From NCBI RefSeq assembly GCF_003606345.3, contig NZ_CP031844.2, forward strand, positions 2,029,001-2,093,000: DNA of 64,000 nucleotides, written 5' to 3'. The position numbers and the translations under genes were made by a program. The notes below the pieces were generated by a model, which did no database searches, was not told the DNA's origin, and saw only the letters and a program-made list of their open reading frames with translations. Source of the stretch: Bartonella krasnovii. GTDB taxonomy: Bacteria > Pseudomonadota > Alphaproteobacteria > Rhizobiales > Rhizobiaceae. The number at the start of each line of letters is the position of its first letter. Position 1 is the stretch's first letter. This document shows, in pieces, positions 44,016 through 53,754 of the stretch.

Positions 44016-44762
44016 ATGAGTATTTCTGAAAAGCATTTTATTTTTTCTGATCACGTTATTCCTATACGTGTGCGAGAAAATAAGCACGCACGCCGTTTTA
44101 CCTTACGTATTGATGCCAGAAGCCTGGAGGTTTGTGTAACAACACCACCAGCGATAGATCTCTATGCGATTGAAAGCTTTATTGAAAAACATCGGTCTTG
44201 GATTGAGACGCGCCTTACGCGTATACAAATTTCTCATGAAAATACCTATCTCAAAGAGGGAGCAACAATACCTTTCTTGGGTGTTTCTCATACCATAAAG
44301 CATGAGAAAGGACGTGGAGTAACAAAAATTGTTACAGCAGATGCGGAGCAAGGGCCTAAAATTATTGTTTATGGTCAATTAGAATATCTTCCAAGACGCA
44401 TTGCTGATGTTTTAAAAAAGCAAGCAGCGCTTATTATAACACCCTTAGTGACACATTATGCTCATCAGGTAGAGCGGAAAGTCAAATCCATTTGCTATAA
44501 AGATACGAGAAGTCGTTGGGGATCTTGTTCCATCGATAAGCGTCTTTCTTTTTCTTGGCGTCTTATTATGGCACCAAAAGAAGTTGTTGAGTATGTTGTC
44601 GCCCATGAAGTTGCTCATCTTGTTGAAATGAACCACGGACCAAGATTTTGGGCTCTTTGTGAGAAACTTTGTCCTGATAGTAAAACGCATCGTGCTTGGT
44701 TGAAAGAAAATGCCCATAGACTACACGCTATTAATTTTGATTCATATAAATTAGAAGCGTAA
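44016..44762 (+). CDS. YgjP/SprT-like metal-dependent hydrolase (DUF45)
   Basis: A 248-residue protein of the YgjP family (DUF45, M48-like zinc metalloprotein fold). The zinc site HEVAH is at residues 197-201 with a third ligand at His207 in NHGPRFW. SRWGSC near residue 166 and WRLIMAP near 181 are the family signature. The biological substrate in bacteria is unknown. It lies downstream of the alpha/beta hydrolase on the same strand and likely shares its transcript. A structured intergenic element follows. Confidence 0.85.
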   Translation: MSISEKHFIFSDHVIPIRVRENKHARRFTLRIDARSLEVCVTTPPAIDLYAIESFIEKHRSWIETRLTRIQISHENTYLKEGATIPFLGVSHTIKHEKGRGVTKIVTADAEQGPKIIVYGQLEYLPRRIADVLKKQAALIITPLVTHYAHQVERKVKSICYKDTRSRWGSCSIDKRLSFSWRLIMAPKEVVEYVVAHEVAHLVEMNHGPRFWALCEKLCPDSKTHRAWLKENAHRLHAINFDSYKLEA

Positions 44763-44831
44763 AAACGTGCAAATGTGTAAATAAGAGTAATATTTAACGG
44801 AACTTTTTGTTGAGCGTTTCGTTGTGTATGT

Positions 44832-44922
44832 GCTTCGTCATGCATGATGAGGAAGCCATTGAAGCTCTCAGCACGATTGTCCTCCCCTGCTTGGTTTGCT
44901 GAGTGTCTTCAATGTTTTTGCT
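44832..44922 (+). other. Two adjacent hairpins, second with T-tract
   Basis: The first inverted repeat runs 44832-44856 (GCTTC...GAAGC, inner TCAT/ATGA). It abuts a longer one, 44857-44873 pairing with 44897-44914 (CATTGAAG and CTCAGCA arms), which is followed by TTTTTG. It may be the terminator of the hydrolase-ygjP transcript or part of a structured leader of dapE, whose start lies 70 bases downstream. Confidence 0.55.
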
Positions 44923-44992
44923 TTATCTTTTTTACCATTCAGCGTAATAACCTTAAGTTCCGATGATTTATAACAAATGGGAAGGGGTTTTT

Positions 44993-46165
44993 ATGTCTGT
45001 TCTTACAGATCCACTTCAGCTATTACAGGCACTTATTCGTTGTCCTTCTGTTACACCTCATGAAGCAGGGGCTTTATCAACGTTGGAACAATTTTTGAAA
45101 AAAATGGGATTTCATGTCGAGCGCCCTATTTTTACGGATAAAAATACAGATAATGTTGAAAATCTTTATGCAAAAATGGGAAGCGAAGGACCTCATCTTA
45201 TGTTTGCGGGTCATACAGATGTTGTGCCGCCAGGTGCATTAGAAGATTGGACTTATCCACCTTTTGAAGCTGTTATAGATCAGAAGAAATTATATGGGCG
45301 GGGGGCTGTTGACATGAAAGGCTCTATCGCCTGTTTTATTGCGGCTCTCGCGCGGGTTCTTGAGAAACAATCCATTAAAGGAACAATAAGCCTTTTGATT
45401 ACTGGTGATGAAGAGGGGCCTGCTATTAATGGCACGGTAAAACTTCTCCAATGGGCAGAAGAAAAAGGCGAAAAATGGACTGCAGCTCTTGTGGGAGAAC
45501 CAACAAGCGTAAAGACTGTTGGTGATGTTATAAAAATTGGTCGCCGCGGATCGATTTCTGGGGTCATTACCGTGAAAGGTCGCCAAGGTCATGTTGCTTT
45601 TCCAGAGCGCGCTGCCAATCCTTTGCCTTTGGCAAGTAAGCTTATTCAAGCATTGACACAAACGGCTTTAGATCAAGGGACAGAGAATTTTCAGCCCAGT
45701 AATTTAGAACTAACAACAATCGATACCGGTAATTTGGCGGTCAATGTTATTCCAGCGCAGACAACGGTTCGTTTTAATATACGCTACAATGATCTTTGGA
45801 CAAAAGAAACCTTGATGGGGGAAATTGAAAAGCGTCTTGCTCTGGTGCAATCAAGAAATAATAGTGGTCAATATCCCTTTTATCAGCTTGAATGGATTCC
45901 GAGTTTAGGGGATGTTTTCTTGACCAAAAATGATAAACTTATTCAAATTTTATCCAATGCTATTGAAAATGTAACAGGGAATGCGCCAGAATGCTCCACG
46001 TCTGGGGGAACTTCAGATGCGCGATTTATTAAGGATTATTGCCCCGTGGTTGAATTTGGCTTACCAGGGCAAACGATGCATATGGTTGATGAATGTGTTG
46101 CCCTTGATGCAGTGGAAACGCTCACTTTTATTTATGAGCGTTTTATTATTGATTTTTTTGCCTAA
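44993..46165 (+). CDS. dapE: Succinyl-diaminopimelate desuccinylase
   Basis: Dinuclear zinc peptidase-fold enzyme that releases succinate from N-succinyl-LL-diaminopimelate in lysine and peptidoglycan synthesis. Metal-site motifs are [36 protein letters not shown] and VGEPTS, with a C-terminal [10 protein letters not shown] and [16 protein letters not shown] moved the start to 44993 because an AAGGGG site precedes it, and the ten residues before it look unconserved. The resulting 390 residues match the family. In rhizobia dapD and truA are often next to it, and neither is seen here. Confidence 0.95.
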   Translation: MSVLTDPLQLLQALIRCPSVTPHEAGALSTLEQFLKKMGFHVERPIFTDKNTDNVENLYAKMGSEGPHLMFAGHTDVVPPGALEDWTYPPFEAVIDQKKLYGRGAVDMKGSIACFIAALARVLEKQSIKGTISLLITGDEEGPAINGTVKLLQWAEEKGEKWTAALVGEPTSVKTVGDVIKIGRRGSISGVITVKGRQGHVAFPERAANPLPLASKLIQALTQTALDQGTENFQPSNLELTTIDTGNLAVNVIPAQTTVRFNIRYNDLWTKETLMGEIEKRLALVQSRNNSGQYPFYQLEWIPSLGDVFLTKNDKLIQILSNAIENVTGNAPECSTSGGTSDARFIKDYCPVVEFGLPGQTMHMVDECVALDAVETLTFIYERFIIDFFA

Positions 46166-46938
46166 AGAAATAATTGTTCGGTTCAATGATATCTTTATCT
46201 TATTTTGCCATAGAACCCTTTTGTTCCCATAAAACATCATCTTTTGAGGTGTTAATATATTAAGTGGTTTTAGAGTATGTGGTGCGCAGTTTTAAAGCTG
46301 GAGTTTTCGCTCGTAAAGCCTTCAGCTCAGTGAATCACATCAGTGGAAAATCAAGTGGAACCTGTTTTAAGAAGTAGAGCCGTTTACAGACCGGATTGGG
46401 TTAAGAGTATTCATCCTTTAAGGTGAAGGGAAGCAGTTAGCGCGCAATTCATATATAGAATGAACATTATATCACAATTGGTTATGATGACAAGTTGAAG
46501 TCATAAAGACACATAAGAATAGGTCGCTTTTTTAAGAAGTTTTTACAACGTAAATACATTCATTTCTACTATATATCTTAATATGTTTTCACGCAAAAAA
46601 TTCTTTATTTCAATAATTCTCTATTAGAGTAAAATCCACAGAAACACACTTTAAGTTTATTTTACCATGCTCTTTTTACGCTTATGAAAAAGAAAGTCAG
46701 ATCATCATATACTTTTCTATCGCAAAATATTTTGGTAACTCTAGGCGCTTTAAAATAGTCATAAAAAGCATTTTTACGTCTTTTGTATAGTTTGTACCCA
46801 CACACTTCACTATTTTTAAAAAAGTAAGAATTAATATATTATAAGCATTTTTGAAAAAAGATCTTACGATACTTTAATTTCATTTTTTCTATGACAAATA
46901 ATGATGATCATTAAAATCAATATGTTGTTATAAAGGCT
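46166..46938. other. Gap dapE-hemW
   Basis: About 770 bases between convergent genes. The first half includes an unusually less AT-rich stretch (46270-46450) with no recognised gene or RNA. The second half holds a copy of the dispersed repeat. Confidence 0.5.
46661..46932 (+). repeat. Dispersed intergenic repeat, copy at 46.7 kb
   Basis: Shows TTTTTACGCTTATGAAAAAG, TCATCATATACTTTTC, the TATCGCAAAATATTTTGG block, CATAAAAAGCATTTTTACGT, GATCTTACGATACTTT and AATCAATATGTTGTTATAAA in the same order as the reference copy. It ends just inside the hemW 3' flank. Confidence 0.6.
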
Positions 46939-48138
46939 TTAGTTTGCAAGTTGGCTGATAATATGATCAAGAACAATACGTCCTTTGGTTGTTGCTTTTA
47001 AGCGTTGATTATCCACCATTTCGACCAATTCTTGGTGTTGTAAATCGATCAGTTTTTCCATTGGGATGCGTTTTGGGCTTAAAGTTTCATAACGTGTAAG
47101 CTCCAAGCCTTCACAAAGGCGTAACCCCATAAGGAGCATTTCATTCGCCTGTTGCTGAAGAGTTAATCGTTCTGTTTCAACACAGCCGTGTCCTGTTTTT
47201 TCGACTAATGCAAGCCATTGTTCGGGATTTTTTTCATTGATTGTGACATAACGTTCATGGTTTTCAAGGTGTGATAAAGATGTTTTTGAAAAGGGGAAAG
47301 AATGATTTGATATATTTTCAATAAAACGACCGTGTGCTCCTGGACCAAAGCCTGCATATTGGTGATAACGCCAATAAAGAAGGTTGTGTGCTGATTCAGC
47401 ACCAGGCATGGCATGGTTTGAGATTTCATAGGCGGGAAGTCCATACAGAGCTGTTATTTCTTGGGTAAGATGATACAGATCTGCTGCGAGCTCTGATGGG
47501 GGAAGGATAAGCCTTCCTGCATCATGAAGTCGTTTAAAGGCAGTTCCTTCTTCGATTGTCAATTGGTAAAGAGAAAGATGGTCTGCTGCCAAATCAATGG
47601 CTTGTACAAGTTCAGATTTCCATTGTTCAAGAGTTTGTTCAGGACGAGCATAAATAAGATCAAAGGATAAGCGTGGAAAAATTTTCCGTGCTAAATCAAT
47701 AGCATAAAGAGCTTGTTCTACATTATGGAGGCGGCCAAGTTTACGCAATGCTTTATCATTGAGTGCTTGTATTCCTAGAGATAAGCGATTAACACCTGCA
47801 GCGCGGTATCCGCGAAAACGTTCTGCTTCCACACTGGATGGATTAGCTTCCAACGTAATTTCAACTTTATCATCAAGTATCCACTTTTTTGCAAGTGCTT
47901 GCAAGAGGGCATCAACAGTTTGCGGCTCCATAAGAGAGGGGGTTCCACCACCAATAAAAATACTCGTAATATGGCGTGGACCTATTTTATGGTATTGTGT
48001 TTCTATTTCGCGCTCAAAGGCGGTGACAAAACGCGGCTGATCAACACCATGAAGGCGAACATGTGAATTAAAGTCACAATAGGGACATTTAGCAGCACAA
48101 AAGGGCCAATGAATATAAATTCCAAAAGGTTCATTCAT
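46939..48138 (-). CDS. hemW: Radical SAM heme chaperone HemW
   Basis: Radical SAM protein of the HemN-like group now known to bind and insert heme rather than act as coproporphyrinogen oxidase. The [4Fe-4S] motif is [10 protein letters not shown], the CxxxCxxC at residues 14-21. [10 protein letters not shown] and the [18 protein letters not shown] segment follow. At 399 residues it is close to the usual 380-400. It overlaps rdgB by four bases, so the pair is translationally coupled. The same rdgB-hemW order is common in alphaproteobacteria. Confidence 0.93.
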   Translation of the reverse strand: MNEPFGIYIHWPFCAAKCPYCDFNSHVRLHGVDQPRFVTAFEREIETQYHKIGPRHITSIFIGGGTPSLMEPQTVDALLQALAKKWILDDKVEITLEANPSSVEAERFRGYRAAGVNRLSLGIQALNDKALRKLGRLHNVEQALYAIDLARKIFPRLSFDLIYARPEQTLEQWKSELVQAIDLAADHLSLYQLTIEEGTAFKRLHDAGRLILPPSELAADLYHLTQEITALYGLPAYEISNHAMPGAESAHNLLYWRYHQYAGFGPGAHGRFIENISNHSFPFSKTSLSHLENHERYVTINEKNPEQWLALVEKTGHGCVETERLTLQQQANEMLLMGLRLCEGLELTRYETLSPKRIPMEKLIDLQHQELVEMVDNQRLKATTKGRIVLDHIISQLAN

Positions 48139-48782
48139 GAGAATGCCAAAAGGTTTTCTGCCAAAAGTTTAAAAGCTCGTGCACGATGTGAAAGAGGAGG
48201 AATATCATTGTGTTGCCAGCCGTGTTTTTGCTCTGTTGACATTTCTCCAAATGTATTTTCATATCCATCTGGTAAAAAAATAGGATCAAAGCCAAAGCCT
48301 TTATCTCCCCGTGGAGGCCAAATGAATGTTCCTTCAACGTATCCGCGGAAATAATCTGCATGAGTGTCAGGCCACGCGATGCAAATGACGGATATAAAAC
48401 GGCATTTTCGTTGGCTTTTTTCTCGTGCTCCGACTTTTTGAAGTTCATCTTCTATTCTTTGCATCGCTTTTGGAAAATCACGTGTACCGTCGGCTTGAAT
48501 CGCCCAATCGGCTGTATAAACGCCCGGTGCACCACCCAATGCATTGACTTCTAAGCCTGAATCATCAGAGAGAGCAGGAAGTCCTGTTTTTTTTGCTGCT
48601 GCAAAAGCTTTAATGTAAGCATTTTTTTCAAATGTTGTTCCTGTTTCTTTCGGTTCTGGCAAGCCAAGCTCTTTTGCTGATTGTATTATTAAACCGAAAG
48701 GTGCAACCAAGGTGGTGATCTCATGTAATTTGCCGGTGTTATGTGTCGCAATAACAAGTCTTTTATCGGCTATACTTCTCAT
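48135..48782 (-). CDS. rdgB: RdgB/HAM1 non-canonical purine NTP pyrophosphatase
   Basis: Cleans the nucleotide pool by hydrolysing dITP, XTP and ITP to monophosphates. The N-terminal signature [14 protein letters not shown] and the catalytic [18 protein letters not shown] near residue 69 are present. The [13 protein letters not shown] and LSHRARAF segments confirm the family. The 215 residues are full length. It is the upstream member of the rdgB-hemW pair. In many relatives rph and hrcA lie just upstream, as hrcA does here in the opposite direction. Confidence 0.95.
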   Translation of the reverse strand: MRSIADKRLVIATHNTGKLHEITTLVAPFGLIIQSAKELGLPEPKETGTTFEKNAYIKAFAAAKKTGLPALSDDSGLEVNALGGAPGVYTADWAIQADGTRDFPKAMQRIEDELQKVGAREKSQRKCRFISVICIAWPDTHADYFRGYVEGTFIWPPRGDKGFGFDPIFLPDGYENTFGEMSTEQKHGWQHNDIPPLSHRARAFKLLAENLLAFS

Positions 48783-49266
48783 ATAGATTTCTCCAAAAAT
48801 GAAAGGGGAACTATTTTTGCGCTAGGAACCAGCTTAAATGCTCATATACACACATATTCTACTTAATTTTACATGATAGAGTTATTTTACACGTTTTATG
48901 ATATTCTATTCAAATAAAATTTTTCATATTTTGTGAAGACGACGATTAAAAAGACATGAGAGACGACTTTTTTTATGAAAGCATTTTTATGATAAAAATC
49001 TAATTTTCTACTCCCAGTGGTTTATAAATAAACAAGCTCCTCTTGGTCAGCGCCTAAAGAGACCAATTACTACCTTAAATATCCAATCACACACTCTAAT
49101 AAAAACATCTCATGCATAATAATTATGCTTATATCATCACTTTAAAAGATGGTGTTTTGTGGCTCAATAGGATAATATATTTTGATACTACTTTAGATTA
49201 TTTGACCAAACATTGGCAAAACTTATATAAGAGAAGAGTGTTTTTTTAAGTAGTGAAATAATTTTT
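48783..49266. other. Divergent intergenic region rdgB / hrcA
   Basis: About 480 AT-rich bases. It contains the predicted hrcA promoter at 49202-49230. I searched for a CIRCE operator (TTAGCACTC-N9-GAGTGCTAA) and did not see one. In relatives rph often lies in this interval, and no trace of it was recognised. Confidence 0.55.
49202..49230 (+). promoter_or_regulatory. Predicted promoter of hrcA
   Basis: TTGACC (49202-49207) and ATATAA (49225-49230) with exactly 17 bases between form a good housekeeping-type promoter, 36 bases before the hrcA start. Confidence 0.55.
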
Positions 49267-50337
49267 ATGAAGCACAAGCCTATTGATAATGAGCTAAAAT
49301 ATCTTGATGAGCGTTCGCGTGATATTTTCCGCCATATTGTTGAAGCCTATCTTAATGATGGTGAACCCGTAGGGTCACGCAATCTTTCGCGACTTTTGCA
49401 ACAGACCTTATCACCTGCGACGATTCGCAATGTGATGAGTGATCTTGAACATCTCGGTTTGATTTATGCACCGCATGTTTCAGCAGGGCGAATGCCAACC
49501 CAATCGGGTTTACGCTTTTTTGTTGATGCATTTATGGAAGCGGGTGATTTGCCAAACGAAGAGAGAGAAAATATTGAAATGCAAGTTAAAGAGGCAGGTC
49601 ATGCACAATCGGTTGAACATTTTCTTGTTCAAGCAAGCCGAGTTCTTTCAGATCTCTCTCGTGGAGCAGGGCTTGTTCTCGCAACAAAACAAGAAGGAAC
49701 ATTGAAGCATATTGAATTCGTACGCCTTGATAGAGAGCATGCTCTTGCTGTTTTAGTGACACAACAAGGTGAGGTTGAAAATCGTATTGTTCATTTGCCA
49801 GAAGGGGTTACCCATGCACAATTGACAGAAGCAACGAATTTTCTTAATGCCCATATTCAAGGGCGTACATTGAGTGAAGCTAAAGGAGAAATTGCTTGTC
49901 TATGTGCAGAAACACGGGCAGCACTTGATGATTTATCACATCATCTTGTTGAAACGGGATTAGCTCTTTGGGGAGGAGAAGGTGCTGATCATAAAATACA
50001 CCTCATTGTTCGTGGACGCAGTAATTTGCTTGAAGATGTGAAAGCAGAAGAAGATTTAGAACGGTTACGCCATTTGTTTGATGATCTTGAAACACGTGAA
50101 AGTATGGCTCAGCTTCTTGATTTAACAGATGAAGGGTCAGGGGTCCGAATTTTTATTGGTTCGGAAAATAAGTTATTTTCACTTTCTGGTTCTTCTTTAG
50201 TCGTAGCGCCTTATCGTGATTCACAACAAAGAGTCATTGGTGCTTTAGGTGTTATTGGTCCTACACGGCTTAATTATGCAAGGATTGTACCCATGGTTGA
50301 TTATACAGCCCAACTTGTGTCACAGTTATTGCGTTAA
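49267..50337 (+). CDS. hrcA: Heat-inducible transcription repressor HrcA
   Basis: Repressor that binds CIRCE operators of chaperone genes, in alphaproteobacteria mostly groESL, and is itself folded by GroEL. The N-terminal winged helix contains YLNDGEPVGSRNLSRLLQQT and SPATIRNVMSDLEHLGLI, with the HVSAGRMPTQSGLRFFVD segment after it. A GAF-like C-terminal domain follows. The 356 residues are normal. grpE lies 124 bases downstream, as in many bacteria. No strong Shine-Dalgarno sequence precedes the ATG. No CIRCE was seen in this window, so its targets lie elsewhere. Confidence 0.95.
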   Translation: MKHKPIDNELKYLDERSRDIFRHIVEAYLNDGEPVGSRNLSRLLQQTLSPATIRNVMSDLEHLGLIYAPHVSAGRMPTQSGLRFFVDAFMEAGDLPNEERENIEMQVKEAGHAQSVEHFLVQASRVLSDLSRGAGLVLATKQEGTLKHIEFVRLDREHALAVLVTQQGEVENRIVHLPEGVTHAQLTEATNFLNAHIQGRTLSEAKGEIACLCAETRAALDDLSHHLVETGLALWGGEGADHKIHLIVRGRSNLLEDVKAEEDLERLRHLFDDLETRESMAQLLDLTDEGSGVRIFIGSENKLFSLSGSSLVVAPYRDSQQRVIGALGVIGPTRLNYARIVPMVDYTAQLVSQLLR

Positions 50338-50461
50338 ACGATGCGGTTAAGTATTTTTACTATAGAAGCTCATTGTATTAATATGCATTAATACCCCTTG
50401 ATTTTTGTCTGTAAAATTTCGATATCGAGAATAACAAATCTTATGAAGGAATAGAATTTTT

Positions 50462-51121
50462 ATGTCTGATGAAAAAAACAAGTTTACTGACGCTTCATTT
50501 GAAAATTGTGATTTAAAAAATCCAGCTGATCGTAATGCACTTAAACAAGCAGCGGATGAATTTTTAAAAACACATAAAACAGAAGCACACGGAGGCGTTG
50601 AAGAAGAAAGTAATGAGGTTGATCCTTTAGCATCTTTACAGGATGAAAACAAAGAGTTGAAAGATCAGCTTTTACGTCTTGCTGCGGATATGGAAAATCT
50701 TCGACGCCGTACTGCGCGTGATGTAGCGGATGCGAAGGCTTATTCCATTGCTAATTTTGCACGAGATATGTTATCTGTTTCTGACAATCTCAATCGCGCT
50801 TTGGAAGCGATTCCAGAAGGTTCACGAGAAAGTGATTCTGGTTTGAAATCATTAGCAGAAGGTGTTGAAATGACTGAACGTGCCATGATGGCAGCATTAG
50901 AACGTCATGGGGTGCAGAAAATTCATCCAGAGGGACAAAAATTTGATCCTCATTTTCATCAAGCGATGTTTGAAATTCCTAATGCCGATGTTCCCGATAA
51001 CACTGTTCAACAAGTGGTTCAGGCTGGTTATATTATTGGAGAAAGGGTTTTACGTCCAGCGATAGTTGGTGTGGCCAAAGGAGGAACAAAAGAAGCTTCT
51101 ATTGAAACTGATTCGGCTTAA
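50462..51121 (+). CDS. grpE: Nucleotide exchange factor GrpE
   Basis: Co-chaperone that releases ADP from DnaK. Residues about 55-90 form the long paired helix ([28 protein letters not shown]), and the C-terminal beta domain has [23 protein letters not shown]. At 219 residues it is slightly longer than E. coli GrpE because of an acidic N-terminal tail. An AAGGAA site precedes the ATG. It follows hrcA, and a strong bidirectional terminator follows it. Confidence 0.95.
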   Translation: MSDEKNKFTDASFENCDLKNPADRNALKQAADEFLKTHKTEAHGGVEEESNEVDPLASLQDENKELKDQLLRLAADMENLRRRTARDVADAKAYSIANFARDMLSVSDNLNRALEAIPEGSRESDSGLKSLAEGVEMTERAMMAALERHGVQKIHPEGQKFDPHFHQAMFEIPNADVPDNTVQQVVQAGYIIGERVLRPAIVGVAKGGTKEASIETDSA

Positions 51122-51204
51122 AACATATCAATAACAAGTTTCCAGCGTAAAATGCAGTATTCTCTGTAATTTCGCCGATATGGGGTCTTTCCTCAAAGAA
51201 TTTT

Positions 51205-51230
51205 AAAGGGTGTTACAAACACCCTTTTAT
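51205..51230. terminator. Bidirectional terminator between grpE and thpR
   Basis: A perfect 10-base inverted repeat (AAAGGGTGTT / AACACCCTTT, three-base loop) flanked by A and T tracts ends grpE and overlaps the thpR stop codon. Confidence 0.85.
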
Positions 51231-51766
51231 CTTTGAAGTGGCCAACTTCCTTTTACAATATATGGAGCATCGCTTGAGGGAGATGGCGATGAAAATAAAA
51301 CAAAATGATTAACATCAAAGGGAGGAAATGAAAAATCACTCCGAGAGGACAGATAAGGAGGAAGGTCTTCAGGCTTAATATCGAGCAATCGGGCAATAGT
51401 AATATGCGGTGTAAATTCTTTTTTATCCGGCTCCAGTCTCAAGTGGCTACGAATACATTGCATCTTTTCGTGTAAAAGATTGAGAGCTTCACAAGGTTCA
51501 ATGCGGACAACAAGAGAATGTGGAGCGTTTTCTGAACCAAAAACGTCAAAATCCTTCATTTGTAGCATAAAAGGAGGGAGCTTTATTATGTCAAAGGCAT
51601 GCCTAAGGGCATCTTCTGTATCACTTTCAACTTCACCGAAAAAAGACAAAGTGATGTGAAAGTTCTGCGGATTAATCCACTGTGCATTTGGTAAGCCATT
51701 TTGCAACGATACAAGTTGTTGTGTTGTTTGTTGAGGAATCTGAAGGGCACTAAATAAACGATCCAT
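51227..51766 (-). CDS. thpR: RNA 2',3'-cyclic phosphodiesterase (2H family, ThpR/LigT)
   Basis: A 179-residue 2H phosphoesterase. The two catalytic HxT motifs are in FHITLSFFGEV near residue 42 and FTPHITIARLL near residue 129. The family hydrolyses 2',3'-cyclic phosphates and can join certain tRNA halves in vitro. The in vivo role is poorly known. The AAGGAGATAACATTATG sequence upstream gives a clear ribosome site. It converges on grpE and shares a terminator. Confidence 0.9.
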   Translation of the reverse strand: MDRLFSALQIPQQTTQQLVSLQNGLPNAQWINPQNFHITLSFFGEVESDTEDALRHAFDIIKLPPFMLQMKDFDVFGSENAPHSLVVRIEPCEALNLLHEKMQCIRSHLRLEPDKKEFTPHITIARLLDIKPEDLPPYLSSRSDFSFPPFDVNHFVLFSSPSPSSDAPYIVKGSWPLQR

Positions 51767-52418
51767 AATGTTATCTCCTTATAATGAAAAGATGCTATCC
51801 CAAGTGCAATAAAAGATAAAAAGTGCAATAACAGATAAATTAAAAGCGAAAAATGCCACGAAAGATAAGGCGATAATATAGAAAAATAATGTCTAAAAAA
51901 TGCTTACCATAATTATAAATGTAGAAAGGTTATTTGTTGTAAGAAAATGGTTATGATGTCGATCAAAATAAAAATTGCGTTTTCATAATAGTAGATCACA
52001 ATAATCTGAAGCCGGGGATTTCTTGTGTATTATAAAGGTTACAAAGCTAGCAAAAAATAAAGAAAGTTGATCAATTTCTGATTTCTGACATTATATTGAT
52101 ATTTTCTTTTACTTAAAAGCAAACATATTCAGTCCAAGCCAAAATTCTCTTTTCTGTAAAGATGTAAACCATATGATTAAGTTGGATAACAACCATAATA
52201 CACAATAGCTATTTAAATGGGCCCAATAATGTTAGGACAGAAAACAAAAAAATCTGCCTAATACAATTAGAATAAACTGCCACATTTATAATAATTGTGC
52301 CAATCTACAGTGGATATGAATCTCGGCATAAAAATGAGAGAAGAAATCACAATTCAAGATAATGATAGAAAAATTTTATTCTCTAAGGATCATCATTCTT
52401 GTTTATTGTGAGAAAGGG
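51767..52418. other. Gap between thpR and ptsH
   Basis: About 650 AT-rich bases upstream of thpR and downstream of ptsH. No gene, RNA or repeat was recognised. In other rhizobia ahcY and divL follow ptsH, so a rearrangement may have occurred here. Confidence 0.5.
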
Positions 52419-52715
52419 CTAGTTTTCCTCTCCAAAGTTGTTATTGATGAGCTTTTCAAGAGCATTAAGGGCATCTGTTGCTTCTGGCCCCCAAACACGA
52501 ATAGTAAGGTTGCAACCGGATGAAGCCGCTAGCATCATGAGTCCCATAATTGATGTTCCACCAACGATTTTTCCATCTTTTTCAACTTCAACAGTGGCAT
52601 TAAAATTGTCAACAGTTTGTACAAATTTTGCAGAAGCCCTTGCATGCAACCCACGTTTATTACAGATATTAAAATGACGACTAAGTTTAGAGGGGAGAGG
52701 GTCTTTGGAAAGCAT
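52419..52715 (-). CDS. ptsH: HPr phosphocarrier protein of the regulatory PTS
   Basis: Small phosphocarrier that receives phosphate from PtsP (EI-Ntr) on a histidine and passes it to EIIA proteins. The active His24 is in RGLHARASAKF, and the regulatory Ser55 is in GGTSIMGLMMLAAS. Ser55 is the target of HPr kinase, whose gene is in the same operon. At 98 residues it has a short extra N-terminus. No EIIB/EIIC permease is encoded nearby, in keeping with a regulatory rather than sugar-importing PTS. Confidence 0.95.
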   Translation of the reverse strand: MLSKDPLPSKLSRHFNICNKRGLHARASAKFVQTVDNFNATVEVEKDGKIVGGTSIMGLMMLAASSGCNLTIRVWGPEATDALNALEKLINNNFGEEN

Positions 52716-52732
52716 TAGTATTTTATCATCCG

Positions 52733-53131
52733 CTATAAAATCATACTTGGTACATTAATATACTTACGCCCTGCTTCTTGTGCTATTCTTAACGCGTCTG
52801 ATAATGAGATATCAGGACATTTGCGAATAGAAATCAATTTAATAAGCATGGGCAAATTAACCCCCGCGATCATTTCAACGCGTCCTTTTTCAATAGCAGG
52901 AATAGCTATATTTGATGGCGTCCCACCGAACACATCTGTTAATATGATGACGCCATTATCTGTATTTGTATCGGTTACTGCGGCTATAATATCACCTCGG
53001 CGCTGATCTATATCGTCATCGGGATAAATACATATTGTTGCGAACTTTTCTTGTGTCCCAACAACATGTTCCACGGCATGTAAAAATTCAACAGCCAGCT
53101 CACCGTGCGTTACAAGCACGAGTCCAATCAT
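52733..53131 (-). CDS. PTS EIIA component, mannose (EIIA-Man) family
   Basis: A 132-residue EIIA of the mannose type. The phosphorylated His9 is in LVLVTHGELAVEFL, and the TDVFGGTPSNIA segment is typical of the fold. In alphaproteobacteria this protein, often called ManX or PtsM, is a phosphoryl acceptor at the end of the regulatory PTS and lacks a cognate permease. It lies 17 bases upstream of ptsH and 135 bases after hprK. Confidence 0.92.
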   Translation of the reverse strand: MIGLVLVTHGELAVEFLHAVEHVVGTQEKFATICIYPDDDIDQRRGDIIAAVTDTNTDNGVIILTDVFGGTPSNIAIPAIEKGRVEMIAGVNLPMLIKLISIRKCPDISLSDALRIAQEAGRKYINVPSMIL

Positions 53132-53266
53132 TTACGCAAACTCCTGTTAACTAATAAGATCCAACCATATTGGTGGGAAGGATATTTTACAAGGCTTTGT
53201 CTTGCTGCCAAGAAAAATTTGCAAAAAAAAGGCAAAAAGTGTGATTTTTTTTATCTTTGGAAAAAA

Positions 53267-53731
53267 TTAGACGGGTTTATGCCATATTTTTCTGAACAAA
53301 AATGCTTCAATAGCTTGACAAATGGCTGTACAATCGGCCTCGTGAAGAGAGGGAAGTTTTAAAAAAGGAATGTGCAAATCTTCAAATTGAAAAGTTTTAT
53401 TTGTGGAAAAACGTTCGTATTCAGGACCAAGAAAAATAATACAATCGATAGTTGTTTGCTTTTGAAATTCTATCATGTAGAGACCAGCACCACGAATCTC
53501 GATACCACCCTGTAAGTCGTCAGGCGTGTATCCGTAAAGTTTTCCATTTTTTACACGCAGCATTGTATAATCATCACTGATAAGTTTTGCTTCACGTTTT
53601 GACCACTCAGCACGGTCGAGCAAAGCAAGGGTGATGGTTGATTTTCCTGATCCCGATGGACCTATAATCAACAGTCCCTTTCTTCCCAGTTGAAGGCAAT
53701 TTGCGTGGAGTATTTCACACTTTATTTTCAT
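53267..53731 (-). CDS. hprK: HPr kinase/phosphorylase, short alphaproteobacterial form
   Basis: Phosphorylates and dephosphorylates Ser of HPr. Only the catalytic C-terminal domain is present: 154 residues against about 310 in Firmicutes. Walker A is GPSGSGKST at residues 24-32, followed by the HPrK signature GGIEIRGAGLYMIEF. The family-level truncation is typical for alphaproteobacteria and not a decay event. It starts 23 bases after chvG, so it is in the chvI-chvG operon. The ribosome site is weak because AAAGGA lies only one base from the ATG. Confidence 0.93.
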   Translation of the reverse strand: MKIKCEILHANCLQLGRKGLLIIGPSGSGKSTITLALLDRAEWSKREAKLISDDYTMLRVKNGKLYGYTPDDLQGGIEIRGAGLYMIEFQKQTTIDCIIFLGPEYERFSTNKTFQFEDLHIPFLKLPSLHEADCTAICQAIEAFLFRKIWHKPV

Positions 53732-53754
53732 GTCCTTTATTTGTGGTAAAAGAT

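Noticed and set aside
46270-46470. Less AT-rich stretch with a GGGAAGCAG sequence suggestive of the SRP RNA core
   Set aside because: Only a few bases match and the paired arms of the SRP RNA hairpin are not present, so no RNA gene is claimed.
49101-49266. Possible CIRCE operator before hrcA
   Set aside because: No TTAGCACTC-N9-GAGTGCTAA or near match was found there or before dnaK.
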